Positions 1 to 12,039 of a stretch of 64,000 bases of DNA are shown piece by piece. Position 1 is the first letter of the stretch. Each line of letters begins with the position of its first letter. The translations under genes were made by a program, and so were the position numbers. Location: assembly GCA_941918925.1 (NCBI GenBank), contig OW799234.1:130800895-130864894 (forward strand), given 5' to 3'. The notes beneath the pieces are model-generated. The model did no database searches, was not told the DNA's origin, and worked only from the letters and a program-made list of their open reading frames with translations. Origin of the DNA: Phyto melanocephala (taxonomy: Eukaryota; Arthropoda; Insecta; Diptera; Rhinophoridae).

Positions 1-922
1 GTTAAAAATTTAGAAAAAACCGGTTAACCGGTCGAATACATAAAATATAATTCTTTCTTATACCCATGACAGAGATACATATATAGTTATAAACTAGTTT
101 GTTATATGGTTTAATTGCATTTTAAGTTGACACACATTCAATGGCATTATTATGAAATGCCTTAATTGAAAATAAAGATGTTAAAGGACAGACACTTTTT
201 ACCTAAGTGACCGAAAAGTTAAGTTTATGCTTCAATTACCTTTAACTTTTAAGGTTAGGTTGATAAATTTAAAAATGCCATTGTTTCTCTACAAGAAACA
301 AAATATGGCAAATAAATTTTTCTCTTCGACCTTTTAATTTTTTTTATTTTAAGTTTTAATTTTCTAATACAATAATTCTAACACAAAACAGTTAATAAAT
401 CATCAAAAATTTTATTTCGTTTTGTAAATAAATTGTTGCCACTACATTTTTTTAGAACTAAATTAATTTGTTAAAAGTAATCGGTATTTGCTCTGGTACT
501 GCCATAATAAAAAAAAACTTTGTTACAAGGAGGTTGTAATAATGAAAAATATTAAAAAGTCACTTCACTGCTCACGGTAGTCAAAGTTACCTTTTATTAA
601 CTTTATGGGCAAGTTGTAATAATGACCCTTTTGGGTACCAAACTATTTTAGTATACAAGTCATATGTTATCAGAGATATTAGTTAAGCTATGGGTAGTCT
701 TTAGTACAAGTCGCTAGATTTTGTAGAAGCAAAATATTATGAAATTCGAATATGAGATCGAAAAGTATTGCAAAGTACAAAATGTGGTCAAAAATCTTAA
801 CTGAACAGCAAATTATAAGCGCAACAATGTATAAAATACCTGCTCTCCATTTAAAACAAATAATATTTAAGCCTTATTATTTTTCTTATTTTACATTTGA
901 AACAACAACAAAATTTCTCATA
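1..922. other. AT-rich flank with a tandem AACCGGTT pair, no gene
   Basis: No recognisable coding sequence. The start holds two abutting 8-mers, AACCGGTT (18-25) and AACCGGTC (26-33). The same motif recurs beyond the LTR element at 4.8-5.3 kb, so the retrotransposon appears to have landed inside this motif-bearing region. A 65-codon open frame at 752-949 runs into the LTR and has no protein-like features. Confidence 0.6.
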
Positions 923-926
923 ATAT

Positions 927-1458
927 TGTTACGTTTATACCTTTTATAAACGTTGGAATATTTCCTTTAAATAAACCTTTTGAGTTCTTTTATTGCAGTC
1001 AAAAACAGTTGAAATTCGTTATAAAATTAAGAGCACTTTATTTACTTAAACACACTCAAAGATTGCTTTAATATCACTTTACTTATTACACTTATGATTA
1101 TACACTTTTATTATCAAACACACTTTGATACGCACCTTACAAGCTCTACTGTAATACTGATCACGTTAGCTGTGTTGTTCGGCTATTTATAGTAACATAG
1201 TGGTGTTCGGTAACATTCGACAAAGTTCTCGTATGTACATTCTAGTACATTCGAAAACCGTTAAATTTAATCTAAGACGTTAAGTAATAGGTACGAATAA
1301 TAGAAGTGCCTAAAAGTATGCTACACATAATAACAAACATCATGTTCGAATAATCAGCGAAAAAAAAACTAATACAAATAAAACTACAGTAACTTAAACT
1401 ACTACAACTAAAATAAATTATAATGTAAATTAAGCTACTTAAAAATAAATCTGTAACA
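927..1458 (-). repeat. 3' LTR of the Gypsy-type element
   Basis: A 532-bp direct repeat of 4193-4724, with TGTTAC...GTAACA inverted ends. I saw no difference between the two copies. The purine tract abuts it at 1459. Confidence 0.95.
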
Positions 1459-1472
1459 CTACCGCCCGCTTA
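1459..1472 (-). other. Polypurine tract of the LTR element
   Basis: The minus strand reads TAAGCGGGCGGTAG directly before the 3' LTR. This is the expected place for second-strand priming, and the tract overlaps the pol stop codon. It is somewhat pyrimidine-interrupted, so the exact limits are uncertain. Confidence 0.6.
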
Positions 1473-2950
1473 AGCCTGTTCGTCCCGAATAGGCACAAAT
1501 TCACTTTTTCCGTACTTAGCGACGCACTCGAGATGAACCACTTTCATCTTTGATCTTGGACTCTTGTATTTCTGGATTCTATACACCACAACATTTATTC
1601 TCTTTATCACCTTATACGGTGCATCCCAATGATTTTGCAATCCTTTATTGCGTTGTGGGTTATATAATAGAACTTGCTGACCCTCATTAAAGCCTTCAGA
1701 TTCTGCTGCACGGTCGTATCTGGCTTTCATCTTGTTGCTGGACATGTTTGTTTGCTCAAAGGGGCCGCCCAAGTTATACTTCTGCAATGACTCACGACAT
1801 TTTCTTGCTTGGCTTTTCGCTGCGATGCATTGGGCGCAATTTTCTATCCAACCAGCTACCGATTGTTGACAGCCAACCCAATAGAACCGTTGCTTTAACT
1901 TTTTAAGGGTTTTTGTCATGCCAAAGTGAAATCCACTGAGACCTTCGTGAAACTCCCTTAAAACTTCGTCGACTTTAGAGGACGGCACCACAATTAGATT
2001 TGTGACCGATTTTCCATTAGCACTTTCCCATATTCGGTATAGACATCCATTAACCACCTTCAGGCTATTCCACAGCGCCCAATAGGATTTCATCAGTGGA
2101 CTTTCCGCTGATATTTGGTTTCGAGTGGGCCTTTTATCTTTTTCCTTGGCTGATATAATCTTTGCCAGTATAGGATCTTTTCTTTGCGCCACTGACCATT
2201 CACCGCTTTTGTCAATATGCGTTAGTCGAACATCTATTACGCACTCTTCTTCCTCAGGTTTTGTACCATGTTTACTCTTCAATCTGCAGATTTTTCTGGA
2301 ACGTGCATCCGCATTGCCATGTTTGACCCCTTTTCTGTGCTCAATACTGGATTTATTTCCCTGAAGTCGTTTTGTCCAGTAATCCAACGGAATCTCAATG
2401 TTGCGCCAAATCATAACTTTTCGTCCCATGTGCAGATTAATGTTATGACTTATCATAAAATCAGCGCCCACGATTACTTCATCCACAATGTCAGCAACAA
2501 TAAATACATGATTAACACTTATATTGGCAATAGTTAATGTCACCTTTATTTTTCCATAAACATTAGCAAACTCCCCAGTAGCTGTTCGTAGACTTACACC
2601 ACATAGTGGTTCGATTTCCTCCTTGACTATATCAGGTCTGATAATTGACTGCGATGCTCCTGTGTCTATGGTAAAAATATGCCTTCGACCATTGATATAC
2701 CCACAAGCAGTAAGGTTGCTATTTTTCTGCTGCATAACTGATATGGAAATTGTGGGGGCCTCGGTTATGGGATCATGCTCATGCCTATAAGTGTTAACCT
2801 GTTTCAACGGTAACTGCGTGTTTTCCAGCTTGTTGTACTCAGGTGGCGATACATATCTAGCCCGCTTTCTTGGTGCTCTACAATTTCGTTGAAAATGTCC
2901 ACTCTTACCACAATTATAGCATTTGGCTCTGGCTTTGCCTTGCTTTTCCT
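1470..2950 (-). pseudogene. Shortened gag-pol: CCHC knuckle, protease, integrase ends
   Basis: One open minus-strand frame, without RT. A CCHC knuckle (C-X2-C-X4-H-X4-C) lies at 2880-2921, upstream of the 445 codons at 2807-1470, which the same frame continues. Counting residues from 2807, an aspartic protease active site DTGA is at 48-51. At about 160-175 the text HGNADARSR resembles the RNase H tail. At about 285-335 there is an H2C2 integrase zinc domain (H...H...CAQC), and at about 345-425 an integrase C-terminal domain with a PYKVIKRI-type core. The RT domain with its YxDD box and the integrase DDE core are missing. Two internal deletions therefore left the frame open, giving a protease-integrase-ends fusion that cannot reverse transcribe or integrate by itself. 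Relative to gag this frame is shifted by one base. Confidence 0.85.
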
Positions 2951-4102
2951 CTAACGCCTGTATAACTTACATATTTGTGACTTAGAGAGTAATTTTGCAG
3001 TTTCCTGTGTAAGTGCATATGAAACTGTTTCTGCAAACGTCGATTTGTGTGTGCCAAACACCGCGTGCTTTATTTCTGGATCACGTATTCCATTTACAAA
3101 TGTTTCAATTTTAAACTGATCCAAAAATGGGTGATTTTCACCAGGATATGTCAGCTGCACCAAACGCTCGATCTCCGTTGCGAAATCTTGTAACGACTCG
3201 TTAGCTCTCTGTGTTCTGCCTCGTAATTCCATTCGGTATATATCTCGTTTGTGCTCGCCGCCATACTTACGTTGTAGTGCAACCATTATGTCATCATAGT
3301 TTTCTATGCAGCCAATAGGTATGCTTTCCAAGACTTGCGCTGCGTTTCCTTTTACCGCCAAAATCAACTCTATAGCCTTCTCTTCATTGCTCCACATATT
3401 TCTATTGGCAACTGTCTCAAATTGAAATTTAAAAACACTAAATGGTGCACTACCGTCAAAAGTAGGGGCCTTTATTCTACTCGATATTTCTGGAATTATT
3501 CGCACTGGTCCCTCATGACATTGAAGATCATTAATTTTTATTTCCAAATTTTTAAATTTTTCGTCTTGTAATTGCAATTTTTCATCAACATTTTTTACTT
3601 GTAACTGCAATTTATCGTTAACATCTTTAACTTGTTTTTCAACGCAATCGACTCTGTTGTTCACAGCCTCAGAAATTTCCTGAAGTTTCTGGTTCGTAGC
3701 TCTAGAACATTCTTGAAATCTCAACTCCAACTCTTCTTTAACTTCAGCTAATAATTTTTCATTATTAGCTCTAGAAGATTCTTGAACTTCTGCTACTAAT
3801 TTTTTATTATTAGCTCTAGAAGTTTCTTGAACTTCAACTTAAACTTCGGCTAATAATTTTTCATTATTAGCTCTAGAAGTTTCTTGAGCTTCCTGGAATT
3901 TAATTTCCATCTTTTCCATCATAGCAGCAAGCATTGTACTTAAATCGATGTTGTTTGTAGTTGCACGAGTAGAAACTTCCATTTCTTCTTTTTCGTCAAA
4001 CTCGTAACCATCAATGTCCATAATACGCCGCTTAAATGCATCTAGAAGCCTCTTCTGCAATTCTACTTTATTACCTGTTGTCGGCAATGCCAGCTTACTC
4101 AA
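2951..4102 (-). pseudogene. Gag of the LTR element, one in-frame stop
   Basis: The minus-strand gag begins at 4102 with a SAP-like stretch (LALPTTGNKVELQKRLL), then an acidic linker. It continues with coiled-coil repeats of the type QETSRANNEKLLAEV and a retrotransposon-gag capsid-like domain (3480-2951, with YxGE, MELRGR and FVNGIRDPEIK blocks). A TAA at 3839-3841 interrupts the frame. The segment 3838-3731 is open in the same frame and the two parts differ by a multiple of three, so only this stop separates them. The frame ends at TAG 2951-2953, one base out of phase with the CCHC knuckle. This could be a frameshift mutation or a programmed shift site. Known Gypsy elements often use a -1 shift, but usually after the knuckle, so damage is more likely. 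Confidence 0.85.
3731..3910 (-). repeat. Gag-internal minisatellite encoding coiled coil
   Basis: Four imperfect copies of a unit of about 45-57 bp encode Q-E-(T/S/C)-S-R-A-N-N-(E/K)-K-L-(L/V)-A-E-V. The in-frame TAA (3839-3841) lies at the junction of two copies, where another copy has a lysine codon. Repeat-number change is the likely source of length variation here. Confidence 0.8.
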
Positions 4103-4171
4103 TTCTTGTTGTTAAACTTTTAGTTCCTCAAATTTCATGTCTGATTTTAATTTATTTTTTTTTTTAAATGC

Positions 4172-4190
4172 AATCCCACCTCTGACACCA
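4172..4190 (-). other. Primer-binding site, tRNA-Leu type
   Basis: Read on the minus strand, two bases after the 5' LTR, the sequence begins TGGTGTCAGAGG. It is complementary to the 3' end of insect tRNA-Leu as I recall it, with about one mismatch over 19 positions. tRNA-Leu priming is known in the mdg3/micropia group. Confidence 0.75.
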
Positions 4191-4192
4191 GT

Positions 4193-4724
4193 TGTTACGT
4201 TTATACCTTTTATAAACGTTGGAATATTTCCTTTAAATAAACCTTTTGAGTTCTTTTATTGCAGTCAAAAACAGTTGAAATTCGTTATAAAATTAAGAGC
4301 ACTTTATTTACTTAAACACACTCAAAGATTGCTTTAATATCACTTTACTTATTACACTTATGATTATACACTTTTATTATCAAACACACTTTGATACGCA
4401 CCTTACAAGCTCTACTGTAATACTGATCACGTTAGCTGTGTTGTTCGGCTATTTATAGTAACATAGTGGTGTTCGGTAACATTCGACAAAGTTCTCGTAT
4501 GTACATTCTAGTACATTCGAAAACCGTTAAATTTAATCTAAGACGTTAAGTAATAGGTACGAATAATAGAAGTGCCTAAAAGTATGCTACACATAATAAC
4601 AAACATCATGTTCGAATAATCAGCGAAAAAAAAACTAATACAAATAAAACTACAGTAACTTAAACTACTACAACTAAAATAAATTATAATGTAAATTAAG
4701 CTACTTAAAAATAAATCTGTAACA
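4193..4724 (-). repeat. 5' LTR of the Gypsy-type element
   Basis: A 532-bp LTR, identical by eye to 927-1458. Transcription of the element would start within it and run leftwards. It is followed by the target duplication ATAT at 4725-4728. Confidence 0.95.
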
Positions 4725-4841
4725 ATATTATGGAAGAGTATTTAAAAAATTTTTCTGATTTTTGGAAATTTTTTGAGCAGCAAATATAGTATGGTACGTT
4801 TGGTTTCAAAGGTAAATAAACATTAAACTAAAAATGAAAAA

Positions 4842-4947
4842 AACCGGCTTCTGTGAGTAAAAAAACCGGTTTATTCGACGTTCGAAAAATTAACATTTAG
4901 AAAAAACCGCCAGCTGAAAGGGTAAAAAACCGGTTTTTCCACCGGTT
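4842..4947. promoter_or_regulatory. Cluster of CCGGTT motifs (4 sites)
   Basis: AACCGGCT at 4842-4849, AACCGGTT at 4864-4871 and 4928-4935, and CACCGGTT at 4940-4947 lie within 106 bp. AACCGGTT is the known high-affinity site of Grainyhead-family factors. A Grainyhead-responsive element is an inference; a decayed repeat with this motif is the alternative. Confidence 0.35.
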
Positions 4948-5266
4948 GTAAAACCGAATCGATCACCCTAGTATCTAAGCAAATATCTAAAAATAATTAC
5001 TTATGTATCACACTATAAATCAAGTCATTACTAAAACACTTCTTAGTAAGACAGACGATATGTAATAGTTATTGAAAAGTATGTTGTTTTATAAGAGCAA
5101 GTCATTACCTAGTTTTTGCTGGAATGTTCCTAATTATATTTTAAAATTTCTGTTATGGCTGCAGTATATTTTGTTAATTCTTTACCTTGTGAATTGTTTT
5201 AATTTTATTTAAATACACTTTTAATTTCAAATAATTTTATTTTTGTGTTATTGTCTACGCGAACAA

Positions 5267-5339
5267 AACCGGTTAAGCTATTTTTTAATACTTAATCGGA
5301 AACCGGTTTTTTAATAGCAACTTTTCGGAATATCCGGTT
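5267..5339. promoter_or_regulatory. Second CCGGTT motif cluster (3 sites)
   Basis: AACCGGTT at 5267-5274 and 5301-5308, and ATCCGGTT at 5332-5339. Together with 18-33 and 4842-4947 this makes nine CCGG-centred sites in what was about 1.5 kb before the LTR element inserted. Confidence 0.35.
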
Positions 5340-5669
5340 TTTGTAAAAACTTTCCCTGAAGAAGCAACCCAATGTTGTAGCGAAATATCGGAAAAAAAAT
5401 AATAATTTTTGTATAAAAAAAGTGATCTTTAGCTCAAAGAAATTGAAACAACATTTAAAAAATTAATTTTAGAAAAAATGGGTTTCTAATTTCCAAAAAA
5501 AAGATGTGAATGTATGAAAAAGTATTTTTTAGGTTTCACCTATACCCAAATTGAAGACAACACAAATGTTGATAAAGTGTGCAGCGACCCAGAAAGTATT
5601 TATTAAATTTTGCTTATGTCTTTCAATTTATCTCTTATTTATTAATTGTATTTTATTTAATTTATTATA

Positions 5670-5750
5670 CCCTTCACCTGCGGTGCCAAAAATACATATT
5701 ATATTGTCATTCCATTTCTAACTTCATCAATATTTCTGTGGCGAAGAAGA
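5670..5750 (+). repeat. Fragment of the TATACCC dispersed repeat
   Basis: It begins TATACCCTTCACC, followed by a diverged form of the 'gtcattccgtttgtaatttc' block seen at 12472 and 32440. Only the start of the element is left. Confidence 0.6.
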
Positions 5751-6109
5751 AAAGCCGCTTAAGTCGACATAAACTAAAATTGAGACAATCATACCATAGA
5801 ATTAACGGAATTCAAAACTACCCTTAGGCACACTTTAAACTATTTTGGAACACTTTACAGGAAATTATAGCGTAAAAACTTATTGTCTATATTTTTTCAA
5901 AAAACAACAATATCTTTTGGTATAATAACTTACTTAAACTTATAATTTGGCTAAATATTCAAAAATGAATATGATCTTTATCTGTATAGCGTAGAATTGA
6001 TATAATAGTGTTAATTGTAAAGGGGATAAATTTTTATAATCAACTAAAAAATTAAAAAGTGCTTCCCTGAAAAACTATAAAAACAGACATAAGCAGTGTT
6101 TCTTTACTG

Positions 6110-6420
6110 CCACAGATTTATTTTCGACTTCATAATGCTAAAAGTTTATGAAAGGGAAGTCGATTGAGCAATAATGTTCGTCTGCCCATGTGTTGGTTGA
6201 AAACTACTTTTAGCAGCCCCGAAATGTCCAAGAATGAATCGCTGTTGAAATCCAGCACATCGTCTTATAATTTAGACATGCCTGTTTCTGTATTTTCCGA
6301 TATTTTATTAAATTAGCAATTTTGAACTTTATTGACGCGTTTGTTACTATCTACAAGTGTAATTTGTCTCTAGAGCCATTCGTAAAACTCGGGACAACCC
6401 GGTCACTTAGCGGCAAAGCT
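6110..6420 (+). repeat. Degraded TATACCC repeat, inner part
   Basis: Blocks such as 'aagtcgatt', 'gtgttggttgaaa', 'ccaagaatgaatc' and 'gttgaaatccagcac' match the order seen at 12590-12740. Both ends are lost. Confidence 0.6.
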
Positions 6421-8029
6421 ATGGCAAAAATTCTAGATTTTCCAATATTTGAGCCGCATCATCAATAGGCCCAAAATCATATTCAAGTACAAATTAAATT
6501 TGTTCAAATTTTTACAAATCCAGTATATTTATTATTATTGTATTTCTTAGTAAAAATTCTATTTGTTTGTAAGTAAATAGAAGTCAGAAGTCTATGTGTC
6601 TGTGGGATAGATAAGGATAACTGAATCACTTTTTACAATTATTTAATTTCATCCAAAATATTTAATAGTCACTTACAAATTAATCACATGCGGTTTACGC
6701 CGGACTTCTTAACAAACTTACCTAAAAAGAAAAGAAAGTAAAATACCATTAGAAATACATTTGGCAAAAATAGACATAAACTAACTTTATCAATATTAAT
6801 TTAAAAGCATTTTTGTGAAAATAAAAAAAACCTTTTGCACAAAAAAAAAAAAACAATAAAACACGTTTATTACCAGTGGCTGGTAGAATGGTTGTGTAAA
6901 ATTAATTATCTTTTAAAACAGAATACTATCTACCAGTGATAGACAAATCTATTCATTAGGTCTTAAGAAAATACAATTTAGTAAATACGCAACTTGAATT
7001 AGACAAAAGTATTTGTGTAGACAAATATAAAAACTAATTGAAATTGTTTCTTAAAACAAGCGAAAACACCTAAATCAAATGAAAGGAAAACAAACACCAA
7101 TACTACACTGAAAAAAATTTACAACAAGAAATTATTTAATACAAAAATATGCGAGTTTTCTCTCTATCAATAAATATTTTATAAAATACATAAAACGTTA
7201 TAGAAAAGAATATCACGAAATAAATAGTTAGCAACGTTTATCTCGCTAAATGTTGTATGGATTTTTGTCAGTGTATGATGATAGTGGTGTGTACTTGTTT
7301 TAAGTAGGTATTTTAAATTAAATATCTGCCATTAAGACTCGTTCATATTTTTAAGTGATTTGTATGAGAACTTGAAAATCTGTTGAATACCTAAGTTACG
7401 CTCACATTTGATAAATATTTGTTTAATAAAAATTTATTTATAGGAAATAAAATTATTTAAATGTCTCGTAATTTTTCTTACATCAAATGTGGTCAAAACA
7501 TATGACATTCAATTAATAATGAATCTTTTGAATGAAATAAAACCTTATTTATTAGGGCAGAAATTAATACATTTAAGTGGTTGCTGTTATTTCATTAAAT
7601 ATTTGCCCGATGTGAACTTATTTTTATTGACATGAAGACACTTAACAATATATGATTTATATATACATTTTAAAATATTTCTACTTGAAATTTAGGGATT
7701 TGATATGTACATATGTATTTGTTAAAGTATTTTTGAAGTAGTGATTTGTTTGTCTATTTCATGTTTAAACTAGTAATTTATATGTTTTTAGATTAAATGT
7801 TAATGTGAATGAGAATTTTAATTTATGTCCTTGACATTTAATTATAAAAGTTATTTATGGAATAGGAAAGTTTTTAATTTTTTTTTTTTTATAAATTCTT
7901 AGGTGAAAGATAATTTTGTATACAAGTGTGTCCAGCTGTCATACAATTACCATGATTTGGTACAAAACCTTACTTTCGCTTTTGTTTTCGGTTTTCTCTT
8001 AGATGAAAGTTTTTATTTTGTGAAAAAAC
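6421..8029. other. AT-rich stretch, no gene recognised
   Basis: No long open frame, no inverted-repeat ends and no recognised protein remnant. There is only homopolymer-rich sequence with no clear organisation. Confidence 0.5.
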
Positions 8030-8900
8030 GATCTTAACCCTGGTATCAGGGTTCATCCATACCAAATTTTTTCAAAATCCATTTATCTATTAGTTTTTGA
8101 ACCTATTGATAGAAAAAACGATTTCGTTTTGTCCGTCTGTCCACATGTGTGAGGTTTGAAATCAATTTTTTGAATCCCCTCTATATCTCACAGACTCGTA
8201 CTCGTACTGTGCTGAGAGATAAGCAAAAAGAGATTTTAACAAAAAAATTATATTAAAAAAAAAACAAGAAATAGCAATATATTCAGCTGTGCCGAACTTT
8301 TATAGCACAAAATATATTATTTTGTTATTAACAGCAATCGCTATGGAATAATCTCTGTCTTTGTACAACTTCGATATGCCAGTAAAATATTTTCGTATAT
8401 GTAGTCTTTCAATGAAAGTGAGCGTTAAAGTAGGCGTGTCAATGTAGTTTCTGCTAATAAATAAAACTGAGATATATCAATATAGAGTCTTTTATTCTTC
8501 CAAAGACTTTGTCCATAGAGACATTATATGAATTTGAGATAAAGCGTTATATGGGAGGTGGGCGTAAAAGTGGGCGTATCACATTTATTTTCCGTTAGTA
8601 CAAAGCCTTAAACCAAAAAGCAATGGTTGCAAAATTTCAGAATCATACATCAAATTTTGTCAGGTTTATTACGTTTTAAATTTTTAATATACCAAAAAAA
8701 TGCACTACGCGGTATAAATTTTCGTACGTTTTATTCTAAAACTCCTTTCCTAATTCATAGATGTTGGCAAATTTCAGGAAGAACATTTTTTTTAACTCAG
8801 GAAATATACATTTCAAATTTCATGACTACGTGCGTTTGGATACAATTCCATTTTATTCAGATGGACAGAATATATATACTTTATGGGGTCTAAAAGGGAT
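8030..8900 (-). mobile_element. ACGCCCACTT repeat, copy A (inverted to 32440)
   Basis: An inverted copy of 32440-33420. Shared blocks, read on plus, include the end piece with 'ctgtgccgaac' (8288), 'gggaggtgggcgtaaaagt' (8550) and 'attttccgttagtacaaagc' (8590), and a terminal 'atatatactttatggggtc' (8870). GTCCGTCTGTCC near 8130 is the family's tetranucleotide tract. There is no coding capacity; ORFs across it are fortuitous. The modular layout with a GTCY tract resembles non-autonomous Helitron-like (DINE-type) elements of flies, but I cannot confirm the class. Confidence 0.7.
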
Positions 8901-11900
8901 AAATAAAAAAAATGTGTACGAATGCGTTTTTCGCTTGTTTACTGGACGTTGCACGAATATGATCACACATATTAAGGAGGTATGCACCTTCATTAAGACA
9001 TATTATTAACGACAAAGATTAAGCAAGTGCAGATCTGTTTTTTATTAAGTTTTGGCACAAAACATAGCGCTTTTGGTCGTTACACTGTTGTTTTTTACAC
9101 ACAAAATTTTCTATACACTAATTTTCTTTAAATTGATTAACTGAAATAAGTAAATACAATTAGATCGTTATTTCAGAACCCTACAGTACACAAAGAAATG
9201 AGATTTCAGTTTCATAAACGAGATTTAAGAAACTAAGTAAATTTTAATTTGAAATAGTACAAAAAAATAATTTTTTTTTTCAAAATAATTTTATTCTAAA
9301 TGAGATTAAAACAAACCATTTTTAAAAACAATAAAAATATTTATGGAAAGTTAAATTAATTTTAGGCAAGTGTTGATTCGAAAATATTTTAATTATAATT
9401 TAATTTCTGTGTATATAAAAAATATTTTACCAATAAAAAAAAATATTTAGCACATAACAGTTTATGTTCACAAATAAAAAAAAAAAGTCCCTCTATTGCT
9501 CATCAGTTTTGCGAAATTTTTTAAGAGTTTGAGTTAAGCTATAGTTTCTTATCATATTTATCATAAAAAGTATTAGTGAAAACAAAAAAAAAATAAAACT
9601 CTTACGGAAAAATAAATAAACTCAATAATTTTTTTCCAAAAAAAAAAAAAGATTATTTAAAAACATAACTAGTTATAAAAGCTTTTGAAACTTACAATAT
9701 ACAAATTTTAACACTGTAAAATACTTGGTGGTACCGAAGACGCTTGTAGATATTTTGTTTTTTTTTTAATGAAATTGCATGCCAGTCTTAATGCGTTTTA
9801 TATAAATTAAAAATGCTTAGTTTTAAAGATTCTTAGGGCGTAGAATACCTTTGATATCATCGTCATCTATTCGACCAATTATTATGTTAACATCACGAAA
9901 AAATAGGATCACATGAACATAAGTTCAAAAAGAAACTTTAAGAAATGTCAGCAAATTGTTTTGACAACTTTAGCACAAAACTGTTTACAAGCCTTTAAAC
10001 CTTTAATTATGCTTTAAAGTACTTACTTTCAAAATTTTCTAATTAACTGAACTTCAATTGAATTATTTTGAAATAATAAATTCTTCTTCTTTTTATCTCC
10101 AACAATCGTGACACCCGCATAATTTTTCAAGATTTATTTTTATACACGTCGAGAATTTTTTATTTTTTCAATTTGTTTCTATATTGTGTTCCCAAACAGA
10201 TAATTTTTATTTATAAGCCAAACACTCTTACACATGCACATGAACATGTAAGTAATTGGTTGTTTGTCGGTCTGTTTATTAGTTTGTGTTGGTTAAGAAC
10301 GTGCAACTTTAGAATTGATGTATTTGGTATAAAATTATTACAACAATGTAAGTTTTTTTTTCTTTATATTAATATTCTTAGAGTTTTTTTCTTTTTATAT
10401 TAAGAAAAAACAGCCGCATGACGTCAATGAAAAGAGGGTTAAAAAGAAATGAAAAGGTTAAGAATGGCAGGGTTTGTTAAAACATTGTTGCTACACCTAA
10501 CAAGGGAAACCTTAGAAAATTAGTAGTTTGAACAATTGTCGTATAAAAAGAATAATTATACCCTCAAAATATTGTATGAAAGATATTTTAAATTTTCTTT
10601 AAAAAATTTTATACAAAATCATGAAAATTATAAAGGAAATAATTAAATAAAAACGCACTCTCCTTACCGCCTGCATGACTCAGTTATAAGTGGTATGACA
10701 TTTCTATAAAATGTCACAAATATATCAAGTATAATAAAGATTATAGCAATAAACATATTATATCAGTTTCAAAAATTAGTTAAGATATTAATTGCGCTGC
10801 ACGATTTTTTTTCCATGAGTGTAAACTAACGCAACTATTATTGTTTTCCTTTAACTTTACTATTCAATAACAGCGAAATATGCTGTGAAAGAAGTGTAAA
10901 ATATAATACGTATAAAACTTTCTGCTTAAGCGAAAGAAAACAAGACATAAATATCATCATCAGCAGTAAACCCATCAGACATTAAGCTGTATTAAGGCCG
11001 GACATTAATGATGAAGACCTTTTCGATGTAAAAAGTGGAAAAAACCGCAACTAATTATTTAATACTCAATTATGGACATCTAAATGAGTTTTAGACTTTT
11101 GTAGAAAAGAAAAAAAAATTAAAAAAAAAGAAAAATAATAATAATAATATTCTAGCACGCAATAATTCTATTTGAAGTCATAATTAAGGGATTATTTAAC
11201 GTGTTCTCACTCTAAATGTGGTTCTGTTTTATTATACGAAATGTAATTTATTGTTTAACATTCATTCAACATCTAAAAAAGAATTACGTCATGTAATTCA
11301 TAACATTTTCTAAGACTTCACTCTACCACTAGTCAAGCGCAGATTATATATTTCCCCGCCAAAACAAGTTTTTCTTCGTTAGATGAGTAAAAGTGTTGAC
11401 AGCAATACAAAAAACAATTCTCCCTTTCACCCAAAAGCATAAGTAGGATCAAGGTCTGCCTCTAGTGGCAACTGCATATATAGCTTTTTCATTCCGTTTG
11501 TAATTTCTACAATTATAACTTGCGGCCGCCCCATAAATTATGTCACGTTATCTTTACTAGTTCAAAAGCCACAGTTTTTAAACATTAAGTTTTTAATGCA
11601 GGGCAGTAGAGTTAAAACATATACGACGATTTGATCAAGTTTTTCTCTCCTCTTATAAAATGTTTTAAATAGGGCTAAGCTCCTTTGCAACTGAAGATAG
11701 CGGTATTTATTTTAACAACTTTATGCATAGATAAGTCGATTAATTAAGTCCATCTGTCCTCTGATATCTGCTTTCTAAAGATCATTGGCGTAGACCATTC
11801 TGGGGAGGCACAGAATTGTTGTTATAGAGTTTAAAAAAATTAACTTTAAATTTAATATACATAAAAATAAACTCAATTTAACATTATCTGTTACTTTTAA

Positions 11901-12039
11901 TCTTTATAACTTGGTAGCACTTAATTAAGTACAGCGGAAACAAGGTTGTATTTCATAAAATCTACCTAAACCAAACTAAAGAAAGCTTTTAAGATAGTTT
12001 TAACGAAATTATTTTGTGTGCTAAAACCAAGTTTTAATG
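8901..12039. other. Gene-free stretch with one repeat fragment
   Basis: No protein-like frame. It contains long A/T runs, a small fragment of the TATACCC family (11440-11560, 'tatatagctttttcattccgtttgtaa' type block, here quoted only in part) and otherwise unique sequence. TGACGTCA-like 'catgacgtcaatg' at 10418 is a single CRE-like match and not evidence of function. Confidence 0.45.

Larger units (their letters stand above)
927..4724 (-). mobile_element. Internally deleted Gypsy-type LTR retrotransposon
   Basis: A 3,798-bp element with two 532-bp LTRs (TGTTACG...TGTAACA), flanked by a 4-bp target duplication ATAT (923-926 and 4725-4728). It reads on the minus strand: the right LTR is 5', followed by a tRNA-Leu-type primer site, gag, a CCHC knuckle and a shortened pol, then a purine tract and the left (3') LTR. 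The pol frame goes from protease straight to the tail of RNase H, then to the integrase zinc domain and integrase C-terminus. Reverse transcriptase, most of RNase H and the integrase catalytic core are absent. No envelope gene is seen. The LTRs looked identical when compared base by base by eye, so the insertion is recent although the element cannot copy itself. The tRNA-Leu primer and SAP-containing gag point to the mdg3/micropia side of Gypsy; that placement is tentative. Confidence 0.95.

Noticed and set aside
2125..2537. Plus-strand frames across the LTR element
   Set aside because: Antisense shadows of the minus-strand pol frame.
10416..10430. CRE-like TGACGTCA site
   Set aside because: A single match in 64 kb carries no weight without conservation or context.
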